Shown one piece after another: positions 50,951 to 60,360 of a stretch of 64,000 nucleotides of DNA. How positions within the stretch are numbered: position 1 is the first letter of the stretch; the number at the start of each line of letters is the position of its first letter. The notes under the pieces are model-generated. The model saw only the letters and a program-made list of their open reading frames with translations, was not told the origin of the DNA and searched no databases. The DNA is from JAFGXT01 sp963677165 (GTDB taxonomy: Bacteria > Verrucomicrobiota > Lentisphaeria > Victivallales > SZUA-371), in contig CAXXSX010000002.1 of NCBI GenBank assembly GCA_963677165.2, positions 1-64,000 of the forward strand. Direction: 5' to 3'. The position numbers and the translations under genes are program-made.

Positions 50951-52279
50951 ATGTTTAACTCACGTATCGCCAAAACGCTTCTTATCCTGGCACTGGGAGC
51001 CGGATTCGCAGGCGTTGGCATGGCAGCTGAAACTGCTGCTGCACCGAAAGTATCACAGGAAATGTTTACCGTAAACAATACCTGGATGCTCATCGCAACT
51101 TTTCTGGTATTCATCATGCACCTGGGTTTCGCCACCCTTGAAACCGGCCTGACCCGCGCCAAGAATACCGTCAACATCCTATTCAAAAACACTGCAATCG
51201 TAGCGATCGGTATCCTCACCTACGCCCTGATCGGTTTCAGCTTGATGTACCCGGATACACATTGGGTTGCTGGTAAGATCCTGGGGTTTGCAGGATTCGG
51301 TCTTTCATGTCCTGAAGGCGCAGCCGGAGGAATTAATTATCATGGGGGAGATTATACCTACTGGACCGATTTTCTGTTCCAGGGAATGTTCGCGGCAACC
51401 GCGGCAACCATCGTATCCGGCGCAGTAGCCGAACGTATTAAACTTGACAGCTTCCTGATCTTCTCCGCCATCTATGTAGCACTGGTATATCCGGTTATCG
51501 GATCCTGGGGCTGGGGTGGCGGTTGGCTCGACGGCATGGGCTTTCATGACTTTGCCGGTTCAACCTTTGTTCACTCTGTCGGTGGATGGGGAGCGCTTGC
51601 CGGCGTACTTCTTCTCGGACCGAGAACCGGAAAATATGTCAACGGAAAAATCAGACCGATCACCGGTCACAATATGCCACTGGCCGCAATCGGCGTATTT
51701 CTACTGTGGTTCGGATGGTTTGGATTTAACGGCGGTTCCGTTCTTTCCGCTGACCCCATGCAGGTCTCTTATGTATTCGTAACAACGACTCTTGCTGCGG
51801 CCGCAGGTATTGTGGGAGCCATGCTCACCTCATGGTTCGTCCAGAAAAAACCTGACCTTTCAATGGTTCTAAACGGATGTCTTGCCGGGCTGGTTGGTAT
51901 TACAGCCGGAGCGGACTGCTTAACCATTCCTTATGCTATTGGAGTCGGTCTTTTTGCGGGAATTATCGTTGTCCTCGCTGTATTTATGTTTGACCACCTG
52001 AAACTTGACGACCCGGTCGGAGCTCTCTCCGTTCACCTTGTATGCGGTATCATGGGAACTATTGCCGTCGGTTTCAGTGACAAGTACGAATTTCTGCCGC
52101 AGTTGACTGGTGTACTTGCAGCCGGCGCACTGAGCTTTGTCAGCGCACTAGTAATCTTCTTTGTCCTGAAAGTCACCATCGGCATCAGGGTACATGAAGA
52201 CGAAGAACTCCGTGGTCTCGACATCGGCGAACACGGAATGGAAGCTTACAATGGTTTCCAGATTTTCACTACTCAGTAG
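50951..52279 (+). CDS. amt: AmtB-type ammonium transporter
   Basis: A 442-residue inner-membrane channel. A cleavable signal peptide (residues 1-25, VGMAAE) precedes about 11 spans. Family motifs: FVIFIMHLGFATLETGLTRAKN-like first span, DFLFQGMFAATAATIVSGAVAERIKLDSF, VHSVGGWGALAGVLLLGPR, and LSVHLVCGIMGTIAVG with pore histidines. ATG 50951 has GGAG 6 nt upstream; ATG 50939 is the alternative. GlnK would close the channel when nitrogen is plentiful. Confidence 0.96.
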   Translation: MFNSRIAKTLLILALGAGFAGVGMAAETAAAPKVSQEMFTVNNTWMLIATFLVFIMHLGFATLETGLTRAKNTVNILFKNTAIVAIGILTYALIGFSLMYPDTHWVAGKILGFAGFGLSCPEGAAGGINYHGGDYTYWTDFLFQGMFAATAATIVSGAVAERIKLDSFLIFSAIYVALVYPVIGSWGWGGGWLDGMGFHDFAGSTFVHSVGGWGALAGVLLLGPRTGKYVNGKIRPITGHNMPLAAIGVFLLWFGWFGFNGGSVLSADPMQVSYVFVTTTLAAAAGIVGAMLTSWFVQKKPDLSMVLNGCLAGLVGITAGADCLTIPYAIGVGLFAGIIVVLAVFMFDHLKLDDPVGALSVHLVCGIMGTIAVGFSDKYEFLPQLTGVLAAGALSFVSALVIFFVLKVTIGIRVHEDEELRGLDIGEHGMEAYNGFQIFTTQ

Positions 52280-52288
52280 TTAATACCC

Positions 52289-52317
52289 TGCGGTGGAGCA
52301 ATGCCCGTTCCACCGCA
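52289..52317 (+). other. Hairpin after amt
   Basis: TGCGGTGGA (52289-52297) and TCCACCGCA (52309-52317) form a 9-bp stem 10 bp after the amt stop. No T-tract follows, so it may stabilise the transcript end rather than terminate. Confidence 0.6.
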
Positions 52318-52328
52318 TAAAGTCCCTG

Positions 52329-52375
52329 CCCGTATGAACCCGGTTATTATATCGGACTTCATACGGGTTTTTATA
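52329..52375 (+). terminator. Intrinsic terminator of glnK-amt
   Basis: CCCGTATGAA (52329-52338) pairs with TTCATACGGG (52358-52367), followed by TTTTTATAT. Confidence 0.8.
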
Positions 52376-52450
52376 TAAGTTTTAAGTAACTGTTGCGCTG
52401 TAACTCCTTCACTGGTGCAACCCAGCACCATTTCAAGTCCGTCGTACGAA

Positions 52451-53149
52451 TTAGAAACTTTTCAGGACCCTGTTCCGGTCATAATAACGAGCTAACGATG
52501 AAAAAGTAGCGGCAGGAGTTTCCTTGGGACGAAGCATTTCAACATGTCCATCGGTAAAACCGACAGGATTAACATTATCATGGACAAAAAACATATAGGT
52601 AACTGTCGGTTCTCCTTGACCGGTTGCCCATTCACACCATTTCCCACCGCCGGTATAACAAGTATCCACCAGAAAGGCCTTTGATCCCCTGATTCTCTTA
52701 AAATGCAATATGGACGTAATAGAATTAGATCCTCCAGGCATTCCTGTTATACCTGATGTAGAAAAATAGTTTACCCAGTACTGATAACGGCGAGGAACGC
52801 CATAAACAAGATAAGCATCGCTAGTCAAATAGTTGCTACTGTTAACAATATTGAGTTTCACCGGGTTGTAGGCGGGACAAGTGTAGAGCGAACTGTTCGT
52901 GGCATAATCCCCCAGTATCAGATAACCGGCATAGTTAGCCCGATCGCCACCATACATAATCATCGTATCATCATAATCACCCCGGTACTGACTGACTCCA
53001 AGTATAATCTGTCGTTTATTGGATGCACAGCTAATTCCCTTTGCCCGACTTCTGGCTTTATTTAATGCCGGTAATAACATGGCGGCCAGAATAGCAATAA
53101 TAGCTATCACGATCAGGAGCTCTATAAGGGTAAATTTTTTTACCTTCAT
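52451..53149 (-). CDS. Type II secretion-like pseudopilin
   Basis: A 232-residue protein opening MKVKKFTLIELLIVIAIIA, a prepilin-type leader with Glu at mature position 5, then LAAMLLPALNKARSRAKGI. The globular domain has NKRQIILGVSQYRGDYDD and VNPVGFTDGHVEMLRP, a shortened form of the TDGHVE end motif. It is divergent from an AraC-type regulator 262 bp away. A short TCCGTCGTACG match to the tatA/amt elements lies just after its stop. Probably acts in export or capture of a particular substrate, like the copy at 10776-11465. Confidence 0.88.
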   Translation of the reverse strand: MKVKKFTLIELLIVIAIIAILAAMLLPALNKARSRAKGISCASNKRQIILGVSQYRGDYDDTMIMYGGDRANYAGYLILGDYATNSSLYTCPAYNPVKLNIVNSSNYLTSDAYLVYGVPRRYQYWVNYFSTSGITGMPGGSNSITSILHFKRIRGSKAFLVDTCYTGGGKWCEWATGQGEPTVTYMFFVHDNVNPVGFTDGHVEMLRPKETPAATFSSLARYYDRNRVLKSF

Positions 53150-53410
53150 TGTTTATTTCCTTTTTTATCATTGGTATTTTTTAAGCTATTCATTATAAAT
53201 AGCATTTTTTCATCATTCATTTCCATACTTCCTAAAACCTCTTCTAAATCTCATACGATGCAGAATATACAACACCTTGTTCTATTTGAGAACCTTTTTT
53301 CATCATCACCTCCTTGATAATACGATGAATGATAATAATATTATAAATAATACTTTTACCTTGATAAATAACAAAAAAGTTTACTCTATAACAATATTAT
53401 AAACAAAATC

Positions 53411-54286
53411 ATGCAATTGGAAGCACAAACAATCCTGGCAAAGCTGGAACAGCTGATTGCCACTTACCATGTCAACCATGTTCTCTTTGCCGGAGCAGGA
53501 CCGCCGCGAGATGCAGCAGCCGAGCTGAACAGTCAGCCCTGGCTGCGGTTTACCCTGGTACTGGATGGCGAAAGCAAAATACGACTTTGTCGAAACGGAA
53601 TTATGTTTACGGAACGACTAACTCCCGAACAGGCCATCTGCATGCCTCCATTTGCCCCGGAAAAAGTTGAATACCTTTCAAAGGAATCACTGGCCATGGT
53701 ATTACGCCCCAACTATCTGCGTCTGGTTTATGCACAGGGGGATCAGGTTGGAACCACTCCGAAAATACGCTGCTCTTATCATTTGGAAGATACGCTTGGC
53801 AAAGGAACGATACTGGCAATCAAAGCCTTGAATGAAATGGAGGATAATCCAGCAACAGCAGCATCCATGATTGAGGTAATTATGAAGATGATTTACCATG
53901 ATCTTGCGTTAAGTTCGGGCCGAAGAGATGGACGAGCCGAAACCCTCTGGCGGCAAATGGCCGATTATACAGAAGATAACTGTCTCAACCGCATTTCCCG
54001 GACGGATGTGGCGCAGCACTTTCGGGTTACGCCGGAATACGTCTCACAATTATTCAAGCAGTACGGACACGAGGGATTTTGCACATTTGCCAACAGAAAA
54101 CGGCTGGAACTGGCTTCCATGATGCTGACCGGAGAACAGCAAACAACCATTAAAGAAATCGCTTGGCGTTGCGGTTTCAGTCATACATCATATTTCATCA
54201 AGGCTTTTTCGGAATGTTACGGCATGTCACCGGGCGTTTACCGGAACAAACCAGCCAGCAGCACGAACTTCTTGTCTGACGAATAA
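53411..54286 (+). CDS. AraC-family transcriptional regulator
   Basis: A 291-residue regulator with an N-terminal cupin-like sensor (about 1-150: LRFTLVLDGESKIRLCRNG, LTPEQAICMPPFAPEKVEYL) and a C-terminal double helix-turn-helix (ISRTDVAQHFRVTPEYVSQLFKQYG and IKEIAWRCGFSHTSYFIKAFSECYGMSPGVYR). It lies between a pseudopilin and a CocE-type hydrolase, both on the other strand, and probably controls one or both in response to a sugar or aromatic compound. Confidence 0.92.
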   Translation: MQLEAQTILAKLEQLIATYHVNHVLFAGAGPPRDAAAELNSQPWLRFTLVLDGESKIRLCRNGIMFTERLTPEQAICMPPFAPEKVEYLSKESLAMVLRPNYLRLVYAQGDQVGTTPKIRCSYHLEDTLGKGTILAIKALNEMEDNPATAASMIEVIMKMIYHDLALSSGRRDGRAETLWRQMADYTEDNCLNRISRTDVAQHFRVTPEYVSQLFKQYGHEGFCTFANRKRLELASMMLTGEQQTTIKEIAWRCGFSHTSYFIKAFSECYGMSPGVYRNKPASSTNFLSDE

Positions 54287-54354
54287 TCCGGCTGTTTACC
54301 AGAAGAGTCTCGACAAACGGCTTTGCAACTCTCCCCGTTGTCCATAACTATAAA

Positions 54355-56067
54355 TCAGCTATTGGATAAAACCGGCAGAATAATATAACTGGGATGTTCG
54401 GCATCGTGGAATACGGTCTGTTCCGCTATAATTCCAGTCGCGTCTTCTCCAAATTTGTTGCCGGTATTCATATTCGGATCAAAATGCGGGAAATTGCTGC
54501 TGCTGACATGTATCCGAATGCAGTGTCCTTTCAGAAATGTATGTGCCGTATGCCACAGATCCACCGTAATTTCTTCAGTTTCTCCGGGAATCAGAAATAC
54601 TTCCTGTTCACTTCCCTTGCGGAAACGTGCCCGTTGAATTCCATCGAGTACGTTATAGCTGGTACCATCCGGATGGACATCAACCAGTTTTCCTGTAAAA
54701 TCGGTGTCCTTGCATGAGCTTGAAATTTGAAGAACCAGCTTCACATGCCCCGCGATTTCCAAGTCATCCTCAAGAGGCTCAGAGGTATAACAGAGAACAT
54801 CCTGCCGGTTCTCAATGCACATCTGCGTTACACAACCATCACCACACTCTTTCGGACCGAGAAAGCCACCGCCTCGTGACAGTACCGGATTAGCAGGATC
54901 AAAGGAATAATGGTCAGCCGGCTCCATTTTCGAAGGAGCAATATTGTTCAGACAGCCGCCGCCGTTTGATGTATTTGCCGCAGTTTCTCCATGAAGGTAG
55001 AATTTTTTCTCCGTAGTTCCAGCAGGAGGCCAGGAATCGGCTTCCCGCCATTCGTTTTTACCCATCATAAAATAACGGACTGCCGGCTCATCAGGTAATG
55101 GGTCCTTCTGAGAATCGGCGAGAAGACCTAAAAGGAACTTATCCCCATTCGCGTTAATTTCCTTTTCTCGTTCCAGATCGGCAAACAAATCCGGATTTTT
55201 ATTTCCTCCATGAGTCCAGGGTCCCATTACCAGACGAGTAAAATTACGAACTTCCGGGCTTCCCCCTTCTTCACGAAGCACCAGATAACTATCAACTGAT
55301 GGCTTATTATAAAAATCGAACCAGCCTCCCTTTATATAGGCGGGAATCCTGATGAGTTCCGGTTGTTTTAACATATTGCCATAGTCCCAGGCTTCTGAAT
55401 AGACCGATTTTTTTACCAATGCGCGCCAATATGGCACTTCCCCAAGTCCGGCAAATTTATCCATGTCCCTTAATGGATGATGCTTCGCTATTTCCAGCGC
55501 ATCCCAGTCCGGGCTGGGGGAATACTGAACATGCCGTCTGTAATACTGAGTCATGGTCCAGTGCATTTTGAGTTGTAAAAACAACGCTCCGCCGATATAG
55601 CTCCCCTCATATAAATTGGCAGAGCAATTAAACGGCGTTATCGCCACCAGTTCCGGCTGACCTCTCAGGGCCGCCAACCATTGAACCGAGCCGCCATATG
55701 AGGCTCCTGACATCCCTACCCGACCATTGGACCAATCCTGACTTGCTATCCAGTTAATGGTATCTTCCCCATCATTTTGCTCCATGGGACCATATGGATC
55801 GGACTTTCCCTCGCTCTGCCCGGAACCGCGACAATCCTGAGCGATATAGACTACCTCATTCCGGATGAATACATTTCTTGGAGCCGAGGCAAATAAGTCC
55901 GGGGAATTATAAGGAGAACGACTGAATACCGTAGACATTTTCCTGCCACAAACTGGAATATAAATACGCGTATAAAGTCTTACACCGTCCCGCATCCTGA
56001 TCATTCGAATTTGCACGTCACATTCTATAGCGTCACTTTTATCATGCTGGAATATATCAAAATTCAT
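54355..56067 (-). CDS. CocE/NonD-family hydrolase (S15 peptidase type)
   Basis: A 570-residue alpha/beta-hydrolase from ATG 56067 with GGAG 7 nt upstream. The N-terminal half has RMRDGVRLYTRIYIPV, FIRNEVVYIAQDCRGSGQSEG and the nucleophile elbow GMSGASYGGS (S123). A cap insertion and the C-terminal jellyroll (DLEIAGHVKLVLQISSS, DVHPDGTSYNVLDGIQRARFR, IRIHVSSSNFPHFDPN) complete the family. Members hydrolyse esters or dipeptidyl amides; substrate unknown. No signal peptide. Confidence 0.9.
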   Translation of the reverse strand: MNFDIFQHDKSDAIECDVQIRMIRMRDGVRLYTRIYIPVCGRKMSTVFSRSPYNSPDLFASAPRNVFIRNEVVYIAQDCRGSGQSEGKSDPYGPMEQNDGEDTINWIASQDWSNGRVGMSGASYGGSVQWLAALRGQPELVAITPFNCSANLYEGSYIGGALFLQLKMHWTMTQYYRRHVQYSPSPDWDALEIAKHHPLRDMDKFAGLGEVPYWRALVKKSVYSEAWDYGNMLKQPELIRIPAYIKGGWFDFYNKPSVDSYLVLREEGGSPEVRNFTRLVMGPWTHGGNKNPDLFADLEREKEINANGDKFLLGLLADSQKDPLPDEPAVRYFMMGKNEWREADSWPPAGTTEKKFYLHGETAANTSNGGGCLNNIAPSKMEPADHYSFDPANPVLSRGGGFLGPKECGDGCVTQMCIENRQDVLCYTSEPLEDDLEIAGHVKLVLQISSSCKDTDFTGKLVDVHPDGTSYNVLDGIQRARFRKGSEQEVFLIPGETEEITVDLWHTAHTFLKGHCIRIHVSSSNFPHFDPNMNTGNKFGEDATGIIAEQTVFHDAEHPSYIILPVLSNS

Positions 56068-56434
56068 TTTTCTTCTCCATTCCTGTTTTCTTTTACAACT
56101 AATGCAAAATGTATTTTGAGCTAAGAAACACTCTCTAACCATCCGGGTACAGAATTACGGGATGTGACGCACAGCAGAAAGCGCGTCCTACCCTAATTCG
56201 TCCATTTCACATCACATATATCTTATCTGACAAACAACCGTTGTCAATAAAAACAAGATACAGCCAATACGGCAAAAGTCTTCTAAAAATTTGATAATGT
56301 TCAAGAAGTTGAGATGACAATATGCAGGCACATCACAATTCTATATCATCGACTTGACTTGAGGGTATTTATGCGCTAATATTTACCACATAAATATGGT
56401 GTCAGTAAACTGGATGAAGGAGGTCAACACAGAA
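56068..56434. promoter_or_regulatory. Divergent promoter region (CocE-type gene and small membrane gene)
   Basis: A 367-bp spacer. Plus strand: TTGACT (56354-56359), 17 bp, TAATAT (56377-56382), a strong sigma-70-like promoter for the gene at 56435. Minus strand: TTGACA (56242-56247), 16 bp, TAAGAT (56220-56225), a fair promoter for the hydrolase; its -35 lies in an inverted TGACA/TGTCA pair. Confidence 0.6.
56354..56382 (+). promoter_or_regulatory. Sigma-70-like promoter of the small membrane gene
   Basis: TTGACT-17 bp-TAATAT, with expected start near 56389, about 45 bp before the ATG at 56435. Confidence 0.7.
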
Positions 56435-56728
56435 ATGCTGGATTTTTTCCGTAATTCCGATCCCTACTTTCTGGTTCTTGCCGGGTTAATGGGCATTGGT
56501 CTGCTATATACTTTCTGCTCCAGTATTTACGAATCGGTCAGTTTACACATTAAATTCAAAAAATACGCGTCAAAGCTTCCCGATGGAGAATTAATCCAGG
56601 CGGACTGCCTCTGTTCCATTCTGGAAATGAGTCCGGAAAGGCTCAAGGAAATAACTGGAAAAACAACCATCAGGCGTTATGAAGCAGAAAAAATCATTAA
56701 GGATATGATCTCAAGCGACTGGTGGTAA
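56435..56728 (+). CDS. Small membrane protein of unknown function
   Basis: A 97-residue protein, not recognised. ATG 56435 is chosen for the AAGGAGGT site 10 nt upstream; an ATG at 56396 has none. One hydrophobic span at about residues 13-35 (FLVLAGLMGIGLLYTFCSSIY) is followed by a charged cytoplasmic helical region (SILEMSPERLKEITGKTTIRRYEAEKIIKD) that looks like a small DNA- or protein-binding helical bundle. It has its own promoter. Confidence 0.7.
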   Translation: MLDFFRNSDPYFLVLAGLMGIGLLYTFCSSIYESVSLHIKFKKYASKLPDGELIQADCLCSILEMSPERLKEITGKTTIRRYEAEKIIKDMISSDWW

Positions 56729-56925
56729 TCCTTCACTGCCAGGAAGGAATGGGAGAAACTTCTTCCATTAAAAATTCTTCACTCTTCACGAAATGTGTAG
56801 TGAATATAATATTAATTTTTTTTATTATCCGACTGGCATAATCAGGCCAAGTGAGGATATTATAAATTTAAGGAAACCACTGAATATGGTTTTCCTCAAG
56901 GGGTAAAATAAAAGAGGGATCGCCA

Positions 56926-57408
56926 ATGAGATTTATTATCAAACAAAAGGCGTGGTCGTTAGCTGGTGGATTCAGAATCTTTGATGAGACAGAACAACCG
57001 GTATATCAGGTAAATGGAAAATTTCTGTCAATAGGCGACAAACTGAAATTTGCCGATATGGCTGGTCAGGTATTAGCGGAAATCCATCAGAAACTGCTGT
57101 CCCTGAAACCGAAATATGAAATATATCGTAATGGAGAACACTTTGCTTCCATCGTGAAGGAATTCTCCTGGCTGAACTCCCGTTTTACCCTTGATGTCCC
57201 GGGCCCGAATGATTATCAAATCACTGGCGGATTCTGGGAATATGAATATGAATTTTTACGCAATAATGTAATTGTCGCATCCGTCTCAAAAGAGTTTTTC
57301 TCATTTACCGATACATATGGCGTAAATATAATTGATGGAGAGGATAATGTCGCCATTCTAGCAACAATAATCGTAATAGACATGATCTGCCATCATAGGC
57401 AGAAATAA
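56926..57408 (+). CDS. LURP-one-related (YxjI-like) protein
   Basis: A 160-residue protein of the LURP-one/Tubby-like fold: MRFIIKQKAWSLAGGFRIFDE, YQVNGKFLSIGDKLKFADM, EIHQKLLSLKPKYEIYRNGE and EYEFLRNNVIVASVSKEF are typical of this family, often thought to be membrane-tethered scramblase-like barrels. Function in bacteria is unknown. AGAGGGA precedes the ATG. It is 12 bp upstream of the ATP-grasp gene and probably co-transcribed. Confidence 0.85.
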   Translation: MRFIIKQKAWSLAGGFRIFDETEQPVYQVNGKFLSIGDKLKFADMAGQVLAEIHQKLLSLKPKYEIYRNGEHFASIVKEFSWLNSRFTLDVPGPNDYQITGGFWEYEYEFLRNNVIVASVSKEFFSFTDTYGVNIIDGEDNVAILATIIVIDMICHHRQK

Positions 57409-57420
57409 CGGAGACCAACA

Positions 57421-58773
57421 ATGCCCCAAGATACTCCCCAGAAAACAAAGAGAAAAGAAAAGTGTATTCTTACATTTGCCCGGGCTTGGAACACTGTAGC
57501 TGCAACGCGCTGCCTTGCGAAACATGGAGTTGAAGTAATAACCGGCGATGATTCGGTTATTGCTGCCGGGAATTTTTCCCTGCATTCAAAGAATGTTTTC
57601 CGCTATCCCAACCCGGACGATCATCCGGAAAAGTTTATTGACCGCCTGGTAGAAGTCTGTAAAGCCCAGGGAGGAGATGACGTTGATCTGGTGCTGATGC
57701 CGATGCATACCTGCAGTTTTGTCGTTTCTGAGTACAAGGACCGCTTCGAAGGAATTGCTAAACTGGCACTGCCGGATATCGATCAAATTCGCCTCGTTGG
57801 AAATAAAGCCTCCTTTTCACAAGTCTGCGAAAAGTATGAAATCAATACCCCTAAAACCATCATTATAGACAGCCCCGATAGGCTGGAGGAAATTGCGAAT
57901 AACTTTAAATATCCGGCTTTTCTCAAACTTCCTGATGCCAGTGCCGCTATCGGTCTGCATAAAGTCAAAAATGCTGAGGAGACGATCAAACACTACCGTC
58001 ATGACATGAAAAAGTTCAACCTGTCGGAAGACGAACTGCCCATTCTACAGGAAGCGGTAGAGGGAGAGGATTACTGCTCAACCTTTTTGTTTGAGCATGG
58101 TGAATACCGGGCCTCGATGACGTATCACAATATTCTTGACTATCCTCCGAAAAGCGGAATGGGAGCACTGCGGGAAACGGTCGACGCTTCTGAAATGGAA
58201 GCAATCGGCGCGGAACTGCTCCGTAAAGTCGGCTGGCACGGCGTAGCGGAAATAGATTTCCGCTGGGACGGAAAACATACGCCATATATCATTGAGGTAA
58301 ATCCGCGTTTCTGGGGCGGACTCGGACAGTCCATTGAATCCGGTCTGGATTATCCATACTTGTTGTTCAGAATGGCAGTCGACGGGCATATTGACCCGAT
58401 CAAGGCGGAAAACCGCCAGGTCAGAACGTTTAATCCATGCCTGATGACCCTGCTGATGCTGCGAGAGTTCCATGACTCGAAGGACACTCCTCATGAAATA
58501 GCCGAAGCATTCAAAACCTTCCAGCGCCAATACAAAATCAGCCATATTAAAGCACTCGGACGTCTGGTTGAACATCTGGGTCAGGCAGTCAATCCGGTTG
58601 ATCGTTTTAAAGCAGTTGAAAATTTGCTGAAAGAAAATAAAGGCGCGGTCGATGAACTATTCAATAAAAATGACCCATTACCGGTACTCGGATTGTTGTA
58701 TCCTCTTACGGTATTTCTAAAAAAAGGTAAAATTTCACCTGAGTTGCTGGTATCCAAAGCCGGTAAGAAGTGA
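57421..58773 (+). CDS. ATP-grasp ligase (carbamoyl-phosphate-synthase-like)
   Basis: A 450-residue enzyme. An N-terminal pre-ATP-grasp domain (ILTFARAWNTVAATRCLAKHGVEVI) is followed by the ATP-grasp fold: LVGNKASFSQVCEKYEINTP, YPAFLKLPDASAAIGLHKV and the metal site AEIDFRW...YIIEVNPRFWGG. The C-terminal 120 residues are helical. Such enzymes make amide or thioester bonds via acyl phosphate. It is coupled to an amidotransferase-like gene by a GTGA overlap, suggesting a two-step pathway. Product unknown. Confidence 0.88.
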   Translation: MPQDTPQKTKRKEKCILTFARAWNTVAATRCLAKHGVEVITGDDSVIAAGNFSLHSKNVFRYPNPDDHPEKFIDRLVEVCKAQGGDDVDLVLMPMHTCSFVVSEYKDRFEGIAKLALPDIDQIRLVGNKASFSQVCEKYEINTPKTIIIDSPDRLEEIANNFKYPAFLKLPDASAAIGLHKVKNAEETIKHYRHDMKKFNLSEDELPILQEAVEGEDYCSTFLFEHGEYRASMTYHNILDYPPKSGMGALRETVDASEMEAIGAELLRKVGWHGVAEIDFRWDGKHTPYIIEVNPRFWGGLGQSIESGLDYPYLLFRMAVDGHIDPIKAENRQVRTFNPCLMTLLMLREFHDSKDTPHEIAEAFKTFQRQYKISHIKALGRLVEHLGQAVNPVDRFKAVENLLKENKGAVDELFNKNDPLPVLGLLYPLTVFLKKGKISPELLVSKAGKK

Positions 58774-59594
58774 AATTCCTTGCAAAATATACTCTCATAA
58801 CAGTAGCGGTGCTGTTGTCGCCGCTGCTTTTTCTGGCCTTACCGGTGGTAATACTTTCAAGGTTCAGCGGACGAGGGACCAAACCGTTGATCGGCCTGGT
58901 CATTTCCGACCGCTGGCCCGCAGCAGTGCAGTATCTGGTATTGCCATACGAATTTGCCCTGTGGCTGGCGGGAGCCAGAACAGTTATTTTTCGTCCTCAA
59001 ATGGACAATTCCAAGCTAAAAAAACTACTCTCAGAGATAAATGGAATGCTTTTTACCGGAGGGGAAGACATTGCCCCGGAATTCTATGGGGAAACCGGTG
59101 ACAGCTTCTGGCCGAATTTGAAACGTGATGAGTTTGAATTCAAACTATTAGCTGAAGCCGATAAACAGGAATTGCCAGTACTGGGAATCTGTCGTGGCGA
59201 GCAACTGCTTGCGGTTCACTACGGCGGCAAGCTAGAATCTCATCGCCATCGGCTCCCGATCCTGAAAAATCATTCTCCTCGATTGTACTGGATTCCAACC
59301 CATCACATAAACATAAAGCCTCAATCCAGATTGTCGATAATCCTCGGCAATCGAACCGGAATGCTGGTAAATTCCCTGCACGGCTACAATATTTCCGATC
59401 CGGGAAAAATGAAAATTACCGCCAAAAGTAATGACCGGTTGGTCGAAGCAGTCGAGCTGCCGGGAGGACGTTTTGTAATGGGAGTTCAATGGCATCCCGA
59501 ACTGACTTTCTTTGCCGACCGCAGAACACGCCGGTTATTTCATGCTTTTGCAAAAGCGGCATTGACTCAAAAAGCTCCCCAATCAGCAAAATAA
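58770..59594 (+). CDS. Class-I glutamine-amidotransferase-like hydrolase (C26/PuuD type)
   Basis: A 274-residue protein starting at GTG 58770, which overlaps the previous stop. Residues 1-30 form a hydrophobic helix (TLITVAVLLSPLLFLALPVVIL), so it is probably membrane-anchored, which is unusual for the family. The catalytic core has FTGGEDIAPEFYG, the nucleophile LGICRGEQLLAV and the GVQWHPEL histidine/glutamate, as in gamma-glutamyl-GABA hydrolase PuuD. It likely hydrolyses a gamma-glutamyl or similar amide made or used by the ATP-grasp partner. Confidence 0.87.
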   Translation: MKFLAKYTLITVAVLLSPLLFLALPVVILSRFSGRGTKPLIGLVISDRWPAAVQYLVLPYEFALWLAGARTVIFRPQMDNSKLKKLLSEINGMLFTGGEDIAPEFYGETGDSFWPNLKRDEFEFKLLAEADKQELPVLGICRGEQLLAVHYGGKLESHRHRLPILKNHSPRLYWIPTHHINIKPQSRLSIILGNRTGMLVNSLHGYNISDPGKMKITAKSNDRLVEAVELPGGRFVMGVQWHPELTFFADRRTRRLFHAFAKAALTQKAPQSAK

Positions 59595-59709
59595 ACCTTG
59601 CCGGCAAAGACTCCAGGACCATTCATCACATGGATAAAATTACAAATATATATTGCCTCTTTCGTATTTACGGCTATATTAAGATAAACTCATGGAGATT
59701 TTAAATATT

Positions 59710-60360
59710 ATGTTTACTGGACTGGTTGAAACAACCGGCATACTGGTTGAAAGATACGGAGAAGGCAAAGCCGGTCGCCTGCATATAAAACCGGCTGAAA
59801 AACTCGAAAATACCGAATACGGCGAAAGTATTGCTGTAAACGGCGCCTGCCTCACACTGGAAAAAGAACTGGATGATGGAAATCTGGTCTTTTTTACCCT
59901 GGAAGAAACGTTGTCACGAACCAATCTCGGTTCCGTTGAAATCGGTGAAAAAGTCAATCTTGAACGGGCGATGAAAGTTGGAGAACGCCTTGGCGGACAT
60001 ATCGTGTCCGGGCATATCGACTGTGTCGGGCAAGTCCTTTCCTGGGAAAATTCCGGCGATGATGTCGAACTGAAAGTTTTTGCGCCAGAAGCGTTGCGTC
60101 CCTATCTGGTTGAAAAAGGAAGTATCGCAATCGACGGAGTATCCCTGACCCTGGTGGAAGTTGGCAGCGACTATTTTACGGTTCATTTAATTCCCGTAAC
60201 GTTAGGCGATACCGCACTGGCAGAGCGGGCCGAAGGAATGCCGGTGAACCTGGAAGGCGATATTCTTGGTAAATATGTTGAAAAACAACTGGGGCTCAGA
60301 TTAAACGCCACTTCGTCAAATGTTACTATGGACACATTAAAGGAGGCAGGATGGCTTTAA
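59710..60360 (+). CDS. ribE: Riboflavin synthase alpha chain
   Basis: A 216-residue enzyme dismutating two 6,7-dimethyl-8-ribityllumazines into riboflavin. It starts with MFTGLVETTG at 59710, the usual N-terminus, and shows the family's internal duplication: ESIAVNGACLTLEKE and GSIAIDGVSLTLVEV, LERAMKVGERLGGHIVSGHIDCVG and VNLEGDILGKYVEKQL. GGAG lies 11 nt upstream. The following gene starts inside its last codons. Confidence 0.95.
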   Translation: MFTGLVETTGILVERYGEGKAGRLHIKPAEKLENTEYGESIAVNGACLTLEKELDDGNLVFFTLEETLSRTNLGSVEIGEKVNLERAMKVGERLGGHIVSGHIDCVGQVLSWENSGDDVELKVFAPEALRPYLVEKGSIAIDGVSLTLVEVGSDYFTVHLIPVTLGDTALAERAEGMPVNLEGDILGKYVEKQLGLRLNATSSNVTMDTLKEAGWL

